A stretch of 64,000 nt of DNA from an uncultured Flavobacteriaceae bacterium (GCA_913045325.1 CAJWPZ010000007.1:1-64000); one strand, 5' to 3'; numbered from the stretch's first letter, positions 27,899 to 37,329 are shown. The notes: generated by a model from the sequence alone, not told the origin. A program made the numbers and translations.

Positions 27899-28717
27899 AT
27901 GAAAAAAAATACTTCAACAAAATTAGCAAAAAGACTAGCCCAATACGGAGCTTTATCTGCTGCTGTATTAGGGGTAGCTGACGCATCTGGTCAAGTGACT
28001 TATACAGACGTAAATCCAGATATCGTTCTTGACTTAGGCGATACGTTTGACGTTGATTTTACTGGAGCGGTTCCTGAAGGAAACGTTCAAATCTCTAACC
28101 CTGCAGATCTTGCCGGTGGTACTGCTGCCTTAGCATTCCCAAGTTCTGGTGGAGCCTTAGTTGGTTTTACAGCAGGTGGGTATGAGTATCCACTTGTACT
28201 TGTAGACGGAGACGTTATTGATGATGCTTCTGGTTACACTACAGTTGGTGTACGTGGAGATTTAAATTACTACGGTTGTGCTTATTCAAACAGTCAGTGG
28301 TGTGATTTCGTTGAAGACGGAATCTTAGGTGTATCTTTTGTATTTAACGGAAACACTCACTATGGTTGGGTTCGTATGGATACAGATGTAGGTGCAGATG
28401 ATGTAATTACTGTTAAAGGATTTGCTTTTGAAGCTACACCAGATACTGCAATAGTTGCAGGAGATGAAGGAACTTTAGGAAACAATGACAACAACCTTAA
28501 CGGTTTTGCACACTTTGTTGCAGATGGTCAATTAAACCTTAAAGCTAACACTACAATGAGTAGCGTTGCTGTTTTTGATATTACTGGAAAACAAGTAATT
28601 ACACAAAACTTGACAAGTACAAATGCACAGGTAAACCTTGCTGGTCTTAACACTGGAGTTTACATTGCAAAAGTATCTATTGAAGGTTCTGAAGAGTCTT
28701 TCAAGTTTGTAAAGTAA
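27899..28717 (+). CDS. Secreted surface protein with T9SS type A C-terminal domain
   Basis: A 272-residue protein with a basic N-terminus (KKNTSTKLAKRLAQY), a hydrophobic segment and a cut near DASGQ. The middle is acidic and beta-rich and includes NTHYGWVRMDTD and two Cys residues close together (YYGCAYSNSQWC). The last 75 residues or so are a type A sorting domain (GLNTGVYIAKVSIEGSEESFKFVK), which directs export by the type IX system and surface attachment. The function of the middle part is unknown. It is divergent from the 50-residue gene and the fusion gene and ends at a strong terminator. Confidence 0.88.
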   Translation: MKKNTSTKLAKRLAQYGALSAAVLGVADASGQVTYTDVNPDIVLDLGDTFDVDFTGAVPEGNVQISNPADLAGGTAALAFPSSGGALVGFTAGGYEYPLVLVDGDVIDDASGYTTVGVRGDLNYYGCAYSNSQWCDFVEDGILGVSFVFNGNTHYGWVRMDTDVGADDVITVKGFAFEATPDTAIVAGDEGTLGNNDNNLNGFAHFVADGQLNLKANTTMSSVAVFDITGKQVITQNLTSTNAQVNLAGLNTGVYIAKVSIEGSEESFKFVK

Positions 28718-28737
28718 TCTAAGAAATTAGATTCCAT

Positions 28738-28770
28738 ACAAAAAAGAGCGCTAGAAATAGCGCTCTTTTT
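28738..28770. terminator. Bidirectional terminator after the first T9SS cargo gene
   Basis: AAAAAGAGCGCTA, loop GAAA, TAGCGCTCTTTTT is a perfect 13-bp stem at 28741-28770 with A and T runs on both sides. It serves the cargo gene and would also end transcription of the rlmN remnant. Confidence 0.85.
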
Positions 28771-28953
28771 TTATTGTTTATTAGCTAACTGACCACAAGC
28801 AGCATCAATATCTTTACCTCTACTTCTTCTTAGGGTAACAGGAATTCTAACTTTTTCTAACATCGATATACACAAATCAAGGGTATGTGCAGCTTTACTC
28901 CAAAGCCACGCACAAAGTTGATTGACTCGAAATGCCTTATCGCCTCGGTTTTA
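28771..28953 (-). pseudogene. Remnant of a second rlmN, internally deleted
   Basis: The part at 28771-28886 aligns with the last 115 bp or so of intact rlmN (29944 onward) with about nine mismatches. The encoded ends are identical over the last 17 residues (RGKDIDAACGQLANKQ), and the fragment has only three amino-acid changes. The next 65 bp match rlmN near codons 24-44 (QVYQWLWSK here reads QLCAWLWSK). The middle 750 bp or so and the N-terminus are missing, and an in-frame TAA sits at 28951-28953. Most differences are silent, so this copy diverged while functional before it was deleted. Confidence 0.85.
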
Positions 28954-28997
28954 AAATCAATGTAGTCTAAAAAACTATTTACTCGATATATAATTGA

Positions 28998-29027
28998 TTG
29001 TATTTTGAAATTAATAGTGTATATTTA
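28998..29027 (+). promoter_or_regulatory. Promoter of the second T9SS cargo gene
   Basis: TTG at 28998-29000, a 19-bp spacer, then TATATTTA at 29020-29027 fit the Bacteroidota promoter with one mismatch in the last base. The ATG follows 28 bp later at 29056. Confidence 0.6.
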
Positions 29028-29055
29028 CAAATAAACTTAATTAAAAAATTTTATC

Positions 29056-29898
29056 ATGAAAAAAATTACACTTTTAGCAGCATTTTTTGTCGCTTTTACT
29101 ATGAATGCACAACTTTTAAATGAGGGTTTTGATGATATAACAACCCTAGTAGATTACACTGTACTAAATGTTAGTGATATACCAAATACTGATTTTTTCC
29201 AAGGAAATACAGACGTTTTTATTGCTCAATCTGGGGCAAACGATTCATACCTAGCTACAAATTATGATGCAACATCAGGATCTACTATTGATTTATACAT
29301 AATTCTTCCTGCTTTAGAACTTGAAAATGGCGATGAACTTACCTTTTACACCAGTACTCTAGAAGGAAGTACTTATCCAGACAGGTTAGAAGTAAGAATA
29401 GACCCAGATGGATCCGGGGAAAATCCAACTTCTGAAAATACTGGTTCTTATACGGAACTTTTATTAGAGATTAACCCTTCCTTATTACTAGGAGGGTACA
29501 ATGAAGTTTGGGGATTACAAACTGTGATAGTATCTGGACTTACAGGACCAACTACTACCAGACTTGCTTTTAGATATTGGGTAACAGATGCAGGCCCTCA
29601 AGGTGTTAATTCAAACTATATTGGCATTGATACTTTGGAAATAAATGAAATATTAAGTGTTTCAGATGAATCTTTCAACAACTTCAATTATTATACAGCA
29701 AATAATAAATTGTTTATAAACGCTAGTACTTCCCTAGAAAACATAGAGTTATATAACTTATTAGGACAAGAAGTTTTTTCCAAAAGTCTTTCAAATACTA
29801 ATGAGACTATAAACATTGCTTCTTTAGAAACAGGTATTTATGTTGCTAAAGTAAGTATTGATGGAAAATCTAAATCATTCAAAATAGTTAAAAATTAG
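29056..29898 (+). CDS. Secreted adhesin-like protein with T9SS type A C-terminal domain
   Basis: A 280-residue protein with a clear signal peptide (KKITLLAAFFVAFTMNAQ). Residues about 22-200 resemble the choice-of-anchor J / cleaved adhesin jelly-roll family: LLNEGFDD, SYLATNYDATSGSTIDLYI in part, RLEVRIDPDGSG and LAFRYWVTDAG. The last 70 residues or so are a type A sorting domain ending in GIYVAKVSIDGKSKSFKIVKN. Its C-terminal domain resembles that of the upstream cargo gene, but the bodies differ. It converges on intact rlmN, sharing a terminator. A role in surface binding is inference. Confidence 0.86.
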   Translation: MKKITLLAAFFVAFTMNAQLLNEGFDDITTLVDYTVLNVSDIPNTDFFQGNTDVFIAQSGANDSYLATNYDATSGSTIDLYIILPALELENGDELTFYTSTLEGSTYPDRLEVRIDPDGSGENPTSENTGSYTELLLEINPSLLLGGYNEVWGLQTVIVSGLTGPTTTRLAFRYWVTDAGPQGVNSNYIGIDTLEINEILSVSDESFNNFNYYTANNKLFINASTSLENIELYNLLGQEVFSKSLSNTNETINIASLETGIYVAKVSIDGKSKSFKIVKN

Positions 29899-29911
29899 TT
29901 TACTAATTATT

Positions 29912-29945
29912 AAAAAAGAGCAGCTAAATTAGCTGCTCTTTTTTT
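29912..29945. terminator. Bidirectional terminator between second T9SS cargo gene and rlmN
   Basis: AAAAAGAGCAGCT (913-925 in the 29 kb block) pairs with AGCTGCTCTTTTT around AAATT. A and T runs flank both sides, so it serves both converging genes. Confidence 0.85.
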
Positions 29946-30984
29946 ATTGTTTATTAGCCAACTGCCCACAAGCAGCATCTATATCTTTACCTCTACTTCT
30001 TCTTACGGTTACAGGAATTCTTGCTTTTTCTAACATAGATATATACAAATCAAGAGCTTTGTTATCTGCCTGTTGAAACATTCCATCATCAATAGGATTG
30101 TATTCAATGATATTGACCTTGCAAGGCACATAGCTGCAAAATTTAATAAGCGCGGCTACATCTTGTTTTTGATCATTTATACCATTCCAAACAACATACT
30201 CATAGGTTATTTGCTTGGCTGTTTTTTCATACCAATACTCTAAAGATTCCTTAAGATCTGTTAGTGTGAAAGATTTTGCAAAAGGCATGATTTTCTCGCG
30301 GGTTTCTTGAATAGCAGAGTGTAATGATACCGCTAGATTAAACTTTACGTTATCGTCAGCCATTTTCTTTATCATCTTTGGAACACCAGATGTGGAAACC
30401 ACAATACGTTTTGGTGACATGCCAAGTCCTTCCTCGCTAGTTATTTTTTCTATAGCAGCCAACACGTTTTTATAATTCATAAGGGGCTCACCCATACCCA
30501 TAAAAACAATATTAGACAATGGCCTGTTATGATATAATCTACTCTCTCTATCAATGGCAACTACTTGATCATAAATCTCATCAGGGTTTAAGTTACGCAT
30601 GCGTTTTAACCGTGCAGTTGCGCAAAAACTACAATCTAAACTACAGCCTACTTGAGAAGACACGCAAGCGGTGGTTCTTGTGCCTGTGGGTATTAGTACA
30701 GACTCTACAACTAAACCATCATGCAGCTTTACACCATTTTTAATGGTACCGTCCTTACTTCTTTGTATGCTATCTACCTTAATGTGGTTTATAACAAAAT
30801 GTGCCTGCAAATGATCTCTGGTTTGTATGGAGAGGTTTGTCATTTGGTTAAAAGTGTGTACTCCTTTACTCCAAAGCCACTGGTATACTTGATCACCTCT
30901 AAAGGGTTTGTCTCCAATAGTTTCAAAAAAAGAGCGAAGTTCTTCTTTTGATAATGCACGTATGTCTTTTTTGCTTTGCTCCAT
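29944..30984 (-). CDS. rlmN: 23S rRNA / tRNA adenine-C2 methyltransferase RlmN
   Basis: A radical-SAM enzyme that methylates C2 of A2503 in 23S rRNA and A37 in some tRNAs. The CxxxCxxC cluster motif is at residues 114-121 (GCSLDCSFC). A conserved Cys lies near the C-terminus (DAACGQL), and VVSTSGVPKMIKK and NLAVSLHSA are typical. The length of 346 residues is normal. A partial duplicate of this gene lies upstream at 28771-28953. Confidence 0.97.
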   Translation of the reverse strand: MEQSKKDIRALSKEELRSFFETIGDKPFRGDQVYQWLWSKGVHTFNQMTNLSIQTRDHLQAHFVINHIKVDSIQRSKDGTIKNGVKLHDGLVVESVLIPTGTRTTACVSSQVGCSLDCSFCATARLKRMRNLNPDEIYDQVVAIDRESRLYHNRPLSNIVFMGMGEPLMNYKNVLAAIEKITSEEGLGMSPKRIVVSTSGVPKMIKKMADDNVKFNLAVSLHSAIQETREKIMPFAKSFTLTDLKESLEYWYEKTAKQITYEYVVWNGINDQKQDVAALIKFCSYVPCKVNIIEYNPIDDGMFQQADNKALDLYISMLEKARIPVTVRRSRGKDIDAACGQLANKQ

Positions 30985-31026
30985 TGTTTTGCAAAAATAC
31001 TATTATTTAACCCCACTTTAGGGCAT

Positions 31027-31060
31027 AAAAAAATCGTTTCTTAGTTTTTAAAGAAACGAA
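31027..31060 (-). terminator. Terminator after the secreted protease gene
   Basis: TCGTTTCTT (31034-31042) pairs with AAGAAACGA (31051-31059) and is followed on the minus strand by a run of seven T. Confidence 0.75.
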
Positions 31061-31085
31061 TACAAAGATACCTTTGAGGTAAAAA

Positions 31086-32735
31086 CTACTTATCTATACT
31101 AATTTTTTTAGTGATTTGCTCATTGGTATTGCCATCAATAAGCTGCAAGAAATAAATACCTTTAACCACACTTTCAACATTAATAAGGTTATCTGTATTT
31201 GAGAGAGAACCTCCCATTACCCGTTGCCCGGTAGCACTATACAAATTATAAACAAGGTTAGGATACCTTGTATTTGTAACCCTAAGAACACTTGATGCTG
31301 GGTTGGGGTATATCTCTAAAACTCCTGTTAATAGGTTATCTGGCACCCCTAATATGTTTTGCACAGATTCTGTTGTAGTTTGTCCTGTTCCTAAAGGATC
31401 AAGCCAATCTTTAAGCCTTGAGGAGGCGCTTTGTCCAGCATCCCAAGAGACGCCAAACCTGCCATAAATATCATAATCGTTGTTGTTTTGTGTGCCTACA
31501 CAGTTAGATAGTCCTGCGTACAATTGGCCAATGATTTTTCCTGTATCACTAAAAAGTGGAGACCCCGAAGAACCGCTTTCGGTGGTTCCTAGCTCCCAAC
31601 CATCACCACTACCTACAGATACCCCGCCAATAAGCCAAACCTGGGTTCCGTTTGCGTCCTCTTTTACAGCGCCATCATCATCTCTGGATATCTTCATGAT
31701 ATCTCCATTAGGATGATGAATACCTACCTCAAAAAGTGGATCTGTGTCGCTTCTATCCCAGCCTGCAAAAACAATGTCCCAGGAAGCAGGAATTGGGTTG
31801 ACAAGTTCTACCAATGCAAAATCACTGAGCGCGTTACTAGCCCTAAGGGTAGCACCACTAATAGTGAAATTTGTTTGTATATCTATACTTGGCTCTTCTT
31901 GAGCACAAACAGGCCCTGGGCTCATCCAGTTAAAACGAACGCTCCAATAAGTAGGATCACTATTTTGCAAACAGTGATTTGCTGTTAACAAAAATGGTTT
32001 TTTATCTCCCGCAGTGTTATTGAGCATAGATGCAGAGCATAAATACCCGTTACCTAGGGTGAGTAATGCCACCGCTTTTTTAATGCTATTTTTATGACTT
32101 TCGAAATCATCACCAACTGGGCAGTTTACATCATAGTTGCATGCGCCGCTATCGTTAAAATCTTTGTTTTTGGCCACAAACTGGGTTACCTTTCCCATTC
32201 TATAGCCATGAATAATACTTCCTATTTTTAATCTAGAGATTTGATTTATACCCGGAGGTTCAAAGTATTCTATCCAAATCACATCACCAGAGACAAACCA
32301 AGAACCTAGTTTACCATTAGGAGTGTTTTCTAGGGAGCCGTAGGTACGTGAAACGTCTGTTCTATCTCCATTAAAGAGTTGCAAACGAGCACCGTTTGGT
32401 ATAAAAATATCATCAAAATTTACACTTAAATTTACAGCATCTGGAGATCTAACACCTATAATCCATACCCTTCCTTGCTCATTTGGGAGGGTTGTCCAAG
32501 AACCTTGGGTGTCTATATCTATATCAAGTGGTCTTGAAATACCATACCGCCAGGGTTGATTTTTATAGATATCATTCAAGGCGTCTTCTGCTACAATAGC
32601 CTCAAGATCTAGAGGCGGCAAGGAAATTATTTTAGCCGGTGAGTCTAAATTTAAATCCCAACTAAGGGGCTCCTGTGAGCACATGGGCAGCACAGAAACT
32701 AGAAAAACGAATAGGTATGTGAGATTTTTTATCAA
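31086..32735 (-). CDS. Secreted trypsin-like serine protease with T9SS type A C-terminal domain
   Basis: A 549-residue protein with an N-terminal signal peptide (LTYLFVFLVSVLPMCSQ). A propeptide-like region covers about 22-195. A chymotrypsin-fold protease domain follows, with the Cys-rich start ACNYDVNCPVGDD, catalytic His254 in TANHC, Asp305 in SDFALVE and Ser390 in GSSGSP. This pattern resembles lysyl endopeptidases (family S1). The last 80 residues or so are a type A sorting domain (IYPNPASSVLRVTN...GIYFLQLIDG), so it is a T9SS cargo. Cleavage specificity cannot be fixed from here. Confidence 0.9.
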   Translation of the reverse strand: MIKNLTYLFVFLVSVLPMCSQEPLSWDLNLDSPAKIISLPPLDLEAIVAEDALNDIYKNQPWRYGISRPLDIDIDTQGSWTTLPNEQGRVWIIGVRSPDAVNLSVNFDDIFIPNGARLQLFNGDRTDVSRTYGSLENTPNGKLGSWFVSGDVIWIEYFEPPGINQISRLKIGSIIHGYRMGKVTQFVAKNKDFNDSGACNYDVNCPVGDDFESHKNSIKKAVALLTLGNGYLCSASMLNNTAGDKKPFLLTANHCLQNSDPTYWSVRFNWMSPGPVCAQEEPSIDIQTNFTISGATLRASNALSDFALVELVNPIPASWDIVFAGWDRSDTDPLFEVGIHHPNGDIMKISRDDDGAVKEDANGTQVWLIGGVSVGSGDGWELGTTESGSSGSPLFSDTGKIIGQLYAGLSNCVGTQNNNDYDIYGRFGVSWDAGQSASSRLKDWLDPLGTGQTTTESVQNILGVPDNLLTGVLEIYPNPASSVLRVTNTRYPNLVYNLYSATGQRVMGGSLSNTDNLINVESVVKGIYFLQLIDGNTNEQITKKISIDK

Positions 32736-32796
32736 AACAAAAGTTAGTGGAACTAAAATACATCATTTCAAGTAAATAGCAGCACTAAAACCCTAG

Positions 32797-32843
32797 AAAA
32801 ACAAAAAGCGCTAATGCAATACACATTAGCGCTTTTTGTTTTT
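32797..32843 (-). terminator. Strong terminator after queA
   Basis: A 20-bp perfect inverted repeat around a 7-nt loop (AGCGCTAATG core with CATTAGCGCT), flanked by A and T runs, lies between the queA stop and the protease gene. Confidence 0.85.
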
Positions 32844-32857
32844 ACACAATAGTGGTG

Positions 32858-33907
32858 TTAGATAATTAACATCGCATCACCGTATGAAAAGAAATTATAC
32901 TTTTCTTTTATGGCCTCTTGGTAGGCTCTTTTAGTGAAATCATATCCTGCAAAGGCAGAAACCATCATTAAAAGGGTAGATTTTGGTGTATGAAAGTTGG
33001 TTACCATTGCATTTGCAATACTGAAATCATGAGGAGGAAAAACAAACTTATTTGTCCAACCTGCATAAGGATTTAGGGTATGCTGAGAAGAAACAGAACT
33101 CTCTAAGGCTCTCATTGCAGTGGTCCCGATGGCGCAAATACGTCTTTTCTCAACAATGGCATTGTTAATCACATCAACAGTGCTTTGGTCTATACGCATC
33201 TCTTCACTATCCATTTTATGCTTAGATAAATCTTCAACCTCAACGGCGCTGAAGGTTCCAAGACCAACATGAAGGGTTACCTCTGCAAAATCAACACCTT
33301 TAATTTCTAGGCGTTTCAATAGATGCTTAGAGAAGTGTAATCCAGCTGTTGGAGCCGCTACAGCTCCTTCTTCTTTTGCAAAAATAGTTTGGTAACGCTC
33401 TGCGTCTTCTGGTTCTACGTCTCTTTTAATATATTTTGGAAGCGGCGTTTCACCCAGCTCTGTTAGCTTGTTTCTAAATTCTTCATACGAGCCATCAAAC
33501 AAAAAACGAAGGGTTCTTCCTCTAGAGGTAGTATTATCTATAACCTCTGCCACTAGAGTTTCATCATCTCCGAAATACAACTTGTTTCCAATTCGTATTT
33601 TACGTGCTGGATCAACTAGCACATCCCAAAGGCGTGTTTCTGGGTTTAATTCACGCAACAAGAATACTTCTATTCTTGCTCCAGTTTTTTCTTTATTACC
33701 ATACAAACGCGCAGGAAACACCTTGGTGTTATTCATGACTAAAACATCATCCTGGTCAAAATAATCGATAAGATCTTTAAACATCTTGTGCTCGATGGTT
33801 TGCTCTTTCCTGTTTAAAACCATAAGGCGAGATTCGTCTCTGATTTCGGCTGGATATTCTGCTAACAACTCTGGTGGTAAATCAAAATGAAAATGTGATA
33901 ACTTCAT
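32858..33907 (-). CDS. queA: S-adenosylmethionine:tRNA ribosyltransferase-isomerase QueA
   Basis: Builds epoxyqueuosine at the wobble position of GUN tRNAs by transferring the ribosyl part of SAM. The N-terminus [23 protein letters not shown] in part, [12 protein letters not shown] and TAGLHFS are family motifs; [10 protein letters not shown] is also present. The length of 349 residues is normal. It lies about 120 bp downstream of aroA on the same strand. Confidence 0.96.
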   Translation of the reverse strand: MKLSHFHFDLPPELLAEYPAEIRDESRLMVLNRKEQTIEHKMFKDLIDYFDQDDVLVMNNTKVFPARLYGNKEKTGARIEVFLLRELNPETRLWDVLVDPARKIRIGNKLYFGDDETLVAEVIDNTTSRGRTLRFLFDGSYEEFRNKLTELGETPLPKYIKRDVEPEDAERYQTIFAKEEGAVAAPTAGLHFSKHLLKRLEIKGVDFAEVTLHVGLGTFSAVEVEDLSKHKMDSEEMRIDQSTVDVINNAIVEKRRICAIGTTAMRALESSVSSQHTLNPYAGWTNKFVFPPHDFSIANAMVTNFHTPKSTLLMMVSAFAGYDFTKRAYQEAIKEKYNFFSYGDAMLII

Positions 33908-34030
33908 GTGCTTTTGTTGGCTTTAGATTCAAAAGATGCAAATATACAATCTGAGGATAGGCCTTGTCAAGTAAATGGCCATTTATTATTGAAAGTATTT
34001 TAATATGAGAATTTTAGGGTCTAGCTATTG

Positions 34031-35266
34031 CTAACAAAAATCTGCGCGTATCCCCACCTTTTTTAAATCAGAATAAAAATTTGGGTATGATTTTGTGACC
34101 ACCATAGGGTCTTGGATAGTAATACAAAACAACTCGGCCAACACCCCAAAAGCCATAGCCATTCTATGGTCCTCATAGGTAGCTATTTCTATGCCTAGGT
34201 CCCTATTTTTAAAGGCTATTTTATGAGGCTCTAAAAGCAATGAGTTTTGGGTAACCTTTACCTGTGCGCCTAATTTGGTTAATTCATTTTGCAGCGCCAC
34301 TAGCCTATCAGTCTCTTTTATTTTAAGGGTATGTAATCCTGTAAGATGGCAGGCTATCCCTAAACCAAAACAAGTAACAGCAATGGTTTGAGCCAAATCT
34401 GGGCTTGGGGTTAAATCTGCCTTAAACACTGAGGGTAGCAGAATGTTATTTTTGGTCAGGGCTATGGTTTGGGAATCTATAGCTGTGGTTGTGACCCCTA
34501 ATTTTTTATACATAGACACCAATGCGGCGTCTGCTTGCAAACTAGTTGTTTTAAAACAACTAAGGTGTACACTTTGGTTTTTGGACAGCGCCACTAAACT
34601 ATAAAAGTAAGATGCCGAACTCCAATCTCCCTCAACAGCAATCTTAACCTTGTTGCTTTTTTTTAAGGGAAGTATCCTAATCTCTTGACCTTTAAAAGTA
34701 TGCGCTACTCCAATTTGGGACAGTAAAGATAAGGTCATATCAATATAGGGTTTTGAGGTAATGTTGCCCTTAAGGGTAAGGGTAAGCCCTTTTTTTAAAT
34801 AAGGTCCAATAAGCGCTAATGCAGAAATGTATTGACTACTCACACTGGCATCTATTGTGACACTACCACTGAGCACGGCAGGTGCTATTTTAAGAGGAGG
34901 ATATCCTTTTTTGCCTGTATAGGTTATAGCGGCTCCCATATCCCTTAAAGCGGCTACCAAATGGCCAATAGGCCGCTGACACATTGAGGGGCTTCCAGTG
35001 AGGGTAATTTCTTTTTTTGTAGTTGCGGCTAGATAGGCAGTTAAAAAACGCATTGCCGTTCCTGCATGATGAATATCTAGGGTATCCTCTTGGCTAGCAA
35101 GGGCTTTTTGCAATACAAGGGTGTCATCACAGAAGGCTATATTCTCTATCTCAATATCTGGATATAAGGCTTGCAGAATTAACAGTCTATTACTCTCACT
35201 TTTAGAACCAGACAAAAAAATGGAAGCCTTGGATACATCTTTATATTTTGAGAGTTTTGCAATCAT
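34031..35266 (-). CDS. aroA: 3-phosphoshikimate 1-carboxyvinyltransferase (EPSP synthase)
   Basis: Penultimate enzyme of the shikimate pathway, making EPSP from shikimate-3-phosphate and PEP. The family motifs are GSKSESNR near residue 20, AGTAMRFL, the KETDRL block and EDHRMAMAF near the end. The length of 411 residues is slightly short. The site after AGTAMR reads FL, not PL as in E. coli. It shares 4 nt (ATGA) with the membrane-protein gene that precedes it in the transcript. Confidence 0.95.
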   Translation of the reverse strand: MIAKLSKYKDVSKASIFLSGSKSESNRLLILQALYPDIEIENIAFCDDTLVLQKALASQEDTLDIHHAGTAMRFLTAYLAATTKKEITLTGSPSMCQRPIGHLVAALRDMGAAITYTGKKGYPPLKIAPAVLSGSVTIDASVSSQYISALALIGPYLKKGLTLTLKGNITSKPYIDMTLSLLSQIGVAHTFKGQEIRILPLKKSNKVKIAVEGDWSSASYFYSLVALSKNQSVHLSCFKTTSLQADAALVSMYKKLGVTTTAIDSQTIALTKNNILLPSVFKADLTPSPDLAQTIAVTCFGLGIACHLTGLHTLKIKETDRLVALQNELTKLGAQVKVTQNSLLLEPHKIAFKNRDLGIEIATYEDHRMAMAFGVLAELFCITIQDPMVVTKSYPNFYSDLKKVGIRADFC

Positions 35267-35502
35267 TTATTTTTATTGGCTTTCTCTTTTAATTTTCCCC
35301 AAAACTTTCCGTAGGTCATTGAAAAACCATAAACAAAGCCTCCTAAAACAAGTGCAAAAACGGTCCTTAAACTTACATTTAAAAACCCTGCACTAAAGCC
35401 AACAAAGGCCCATTGTACAAAAAAGAAAACAACAGCAAAGGCCAATGTAAGGCTTACCACAGATTTCCAAAATCCTTTATGGTGTATCACTTGTTTAAAC
35501 AT
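35263..35502 (-). CDS. Small membrane protein of unknown function
   Basis: A 79-residue protein with two probable membrane helices (about 12-34, VVSLTLAFAVVFFFVQWAF, and 42-63) and a Lys-rich tail (KLKEKANKNK). I do not recognise a domain. Its ATG shares a base with the stop of the upstream mazG-like gene (TAATG), and its end overlaps the aroA start by 4 nt, so it is an operon member and probably real. Confidence 0.75.
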   Translation of the reverse strand: MFKQVIHHKGFWKSVVSLTLAFAVVFFFVQWAFVGFSAGFLNVSLRTVFALVLGGFVYGFSMTYGKFWGKLKEKANKNK

Positions 35503-35828
35503 TAGCGTAGTTTTTCATTGCTGTGATGCCTGTCATGATCACGCTTGGTTTTAATATCCAATTTTTTATCAAAAGCATCTTGTAAATCTACACCTGTCTG
35601 GTTGGCAAGGCACAGAACTACAAACATAACATCTGCCAGTTCTTCTCCAAGATCTTTGTTTTTATCACTTTCTTTCTCGCTTTGTTCTCCATAACGCCTA
35701 GCAATAATGCGAGCTACCTCGCCTACTTCTTCTGTGAGTTGTGCCATGTTGGTAAGTTCATTAAAATAACGAACCCCATGGGTTTTAATCCAGGTGTCTA
35801 CTTCTTTTTGTGCGTTTTTAATATCCAT
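35502..35828 (-). CDS. MazG-like nucleotide pyrophosphohydrolase
   Basis: A 108-residue single-domain protein of the all-alpha NTP-PPase group. The metal-binding pattern is EEVGEVARIIARR and later GEELADVMFV (ExxE...ExxD), as in MazG and YpjD. It likely hydrolyses nucleoside triphosphates, possibly non-canonical ones. It lies between dtd and the small membrane gene with single-base overlaps at both ends. Confidence 0.88.
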   Translation of the reverse strand: MDIKNAQKEVDTWIKTHGVRYFNELTNMAQLTEEVGEVARIIARRYGEQSEKESDKNKDLGEELADVMFVVLCLANQTGVDLQDAFDKKLDIKTKRDHDRHHSNEKLR

Positions 35829-36280
35829 TACTCTTTATTTTTTGTGTCTATAGTGATCGTAACTGGGCCATCATTTACAAGGGCTACATCCATCATAGCT
35901 CCAAATTGTCCTGTTTGCACTTTCTTGTCGAGCTGCTTTTCTAGACCATCAACAAAACCCTGGTATATTGGTATTGCAACCTCTGGCTTGGCAGCTTTAA
36001 TAAAAGAAGGGCGATTGCCTTTTTTGGTGCTGGCATGCAGGGTAAATTGACTTACCACAATAACATCTGCTTGCAAATCTTGAAGCGATACATTCATGGC
36101 CCCATCACAGTCTTCAAAAATACGAAGCTTTGCCACTTTTGCCACCAACCAATCTATATCTTGCTGGTTATCTTGTGATTCAACACCTAGCAAAATAAGC
36201 AAGCCTTTTTGTATTTCTGAAATTTTAACCCCTTGCACGCTAACCGTGGCTTGTTTTACTCTTTGAATCACTACTCTCAT
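35828..36280 (-). CDS. dtd: D-aminoacyl-tRNA deacylase
   Basis: Removes D-amino acids (and glycine from mischarged tRNA-Ala) from tRNA. The family motifs are SQFTLHA and the C-terminal NDGPVTI. The start MRVVIQRV at 36280, two codons after an ATG at 36286, is the usual Dtd N-terminus. The 150-residue length is normal. It overlaps the mazG-like gene by one base and follows rsgA by 49 bp. Confidence 0.95.
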   Translation of the reverse strand: MRVVIQRVKQATVSVQGVKISEIQKGLLILLGVESQDNQQDIDWLVAKVAKLRIFEDCDGAMNVSLQDLQADVIVVSQFTLHASTKKGNRPSFIKAAKPEVAIPIYQGFVDGLEKQLDKKVQTGQFGAMMDVALVNDGPVTITIDTKNKE

Positions 36281-36329
36281 ACACAAATGTAATAGTAATA
36301 GCCCTCAAACAATATGAGTACTTCTTAAA

Positions 36330-37283
36330 TTATTCTTTTTTGTTATAAATATCTTTTCTGAAATGTTCTTGCTCCCCCTCTAAAATCTGTAAATAACTCT
36401 TATACCTAGACCAAGATAATGAGTCATTTTCTAAAGCATCTTTTACGGCGCATTTAGGTTCTTCTTTATGCAGGCAGTTATTGAATTTGCACTGATCCTT
36501 AAGTTCAAAGAACTCAGGGAAATAATTACCCAGTTCTTGTTTTTCTACCTCAACTACTCCAAATCCTTTAATACCAGGGGTGTCTATAATTTGAGCACCA
36601 AAAGAAAGGTCATACATTTCTGCAAAAGTAGTGGTATGCTGTCCTTGGCTGTGTTGGGTAGAAATTTCAGAAGTTTTTAACTCTAAGGTAGGCTCTAAGG
36701 TATTCACTAGGGTTGATTTTCCTACCCCACTATGTCCAGAAAACATGGATACTTTGTCGCGCATCATTTGCTTTACCTTGTCTATGTTTTTACCTGTTTT
36801 GGCTGAAATACCAACACACTCATACCCAATACTCCTGTATAAAGCTGCCAAGTATTTAATTTCTAAGGTTTGGTCTTCGTTATAGGTGTCTATTTTATTA
36901 AAGAGCAGCACCGCCTTGATATGATAGGCCTGAGCAGTAACCAAAAAACGGTCTATAAAAGGTGTAAAGGTAGGCGGGTTATTTAGGGTAACTAGTAAAA
37001 AAGCTATATCTACATTAGCAGCAATAATATGTGTTTGCTTAGATAGGTTTACAGATTTACGAATGATATAATTATTACGAGTATCGATCTTGTTAATGAT
37101 ACCGATGGTTTCATCTCCTTTGGTTTCAACTTCAAATGCTACATGATCTCCAGCAGCAACTGGATTGGTGCTTTTTATACCTTCTATTCTAAACTTTCCT
37201 TTTATTTTGCATTCATAGAAAACTCCATTGGTAGCCTTAACGGTATACCAACTCCCTGTAGATTTATAGACAACTCCTTTCAT
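36330..37283 (-). CDS. rsgA: Small ribosomal subunit biogenesis GTPase RsgA
   Basis: A circularly permuted GTPase that acts late in 30S maturation. An N-terminal OB fold (about 1-65) is followed by G4 NKID at 129-132, then the Walker A loop GHSGVGKST at 183-191, G3 DTPGIKGF, and a C-terminal zinc motif (CKFNNCLHKEEPKC). The length is 317 residues. It heads the rsgA-dtd-mazG-like-membrane protein-aroA series. Confidence 0.96.
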   Translation of the reverse strand: MKGVVYKSTGSWYTVKATNGVFYECKIKGKFRIEGIKSTNPVAAGDHVAFEVETKGDETIGIINKIDTRNNYIIRKSVNLSKQTHIIAANVDIAFLLVTLNNPPTFTPFIDRFLVTAQAYHIKAVLLFNKIDTYNEDQTLEIKYLAALYRSIGYECVGISAKTGKNIDKVKQMMRDKVSMFSGHSGVGKSTLVNTLEPTLELKTSEISTQHSQGQHTTTFAEMYDLSFGAQIIDTPGIKGFGVVEVEKQELGNYFPEFFELKDQCKFNNCLHKEEPKCAVKDALENDSLSWSRYKSYLQILEGEQEHFRKDIYNKKE

Positions 37284-37329
37284 TAATTACAAAACTCTGA
37301 AATTTTAATGGGATGGCATACATTTTATA

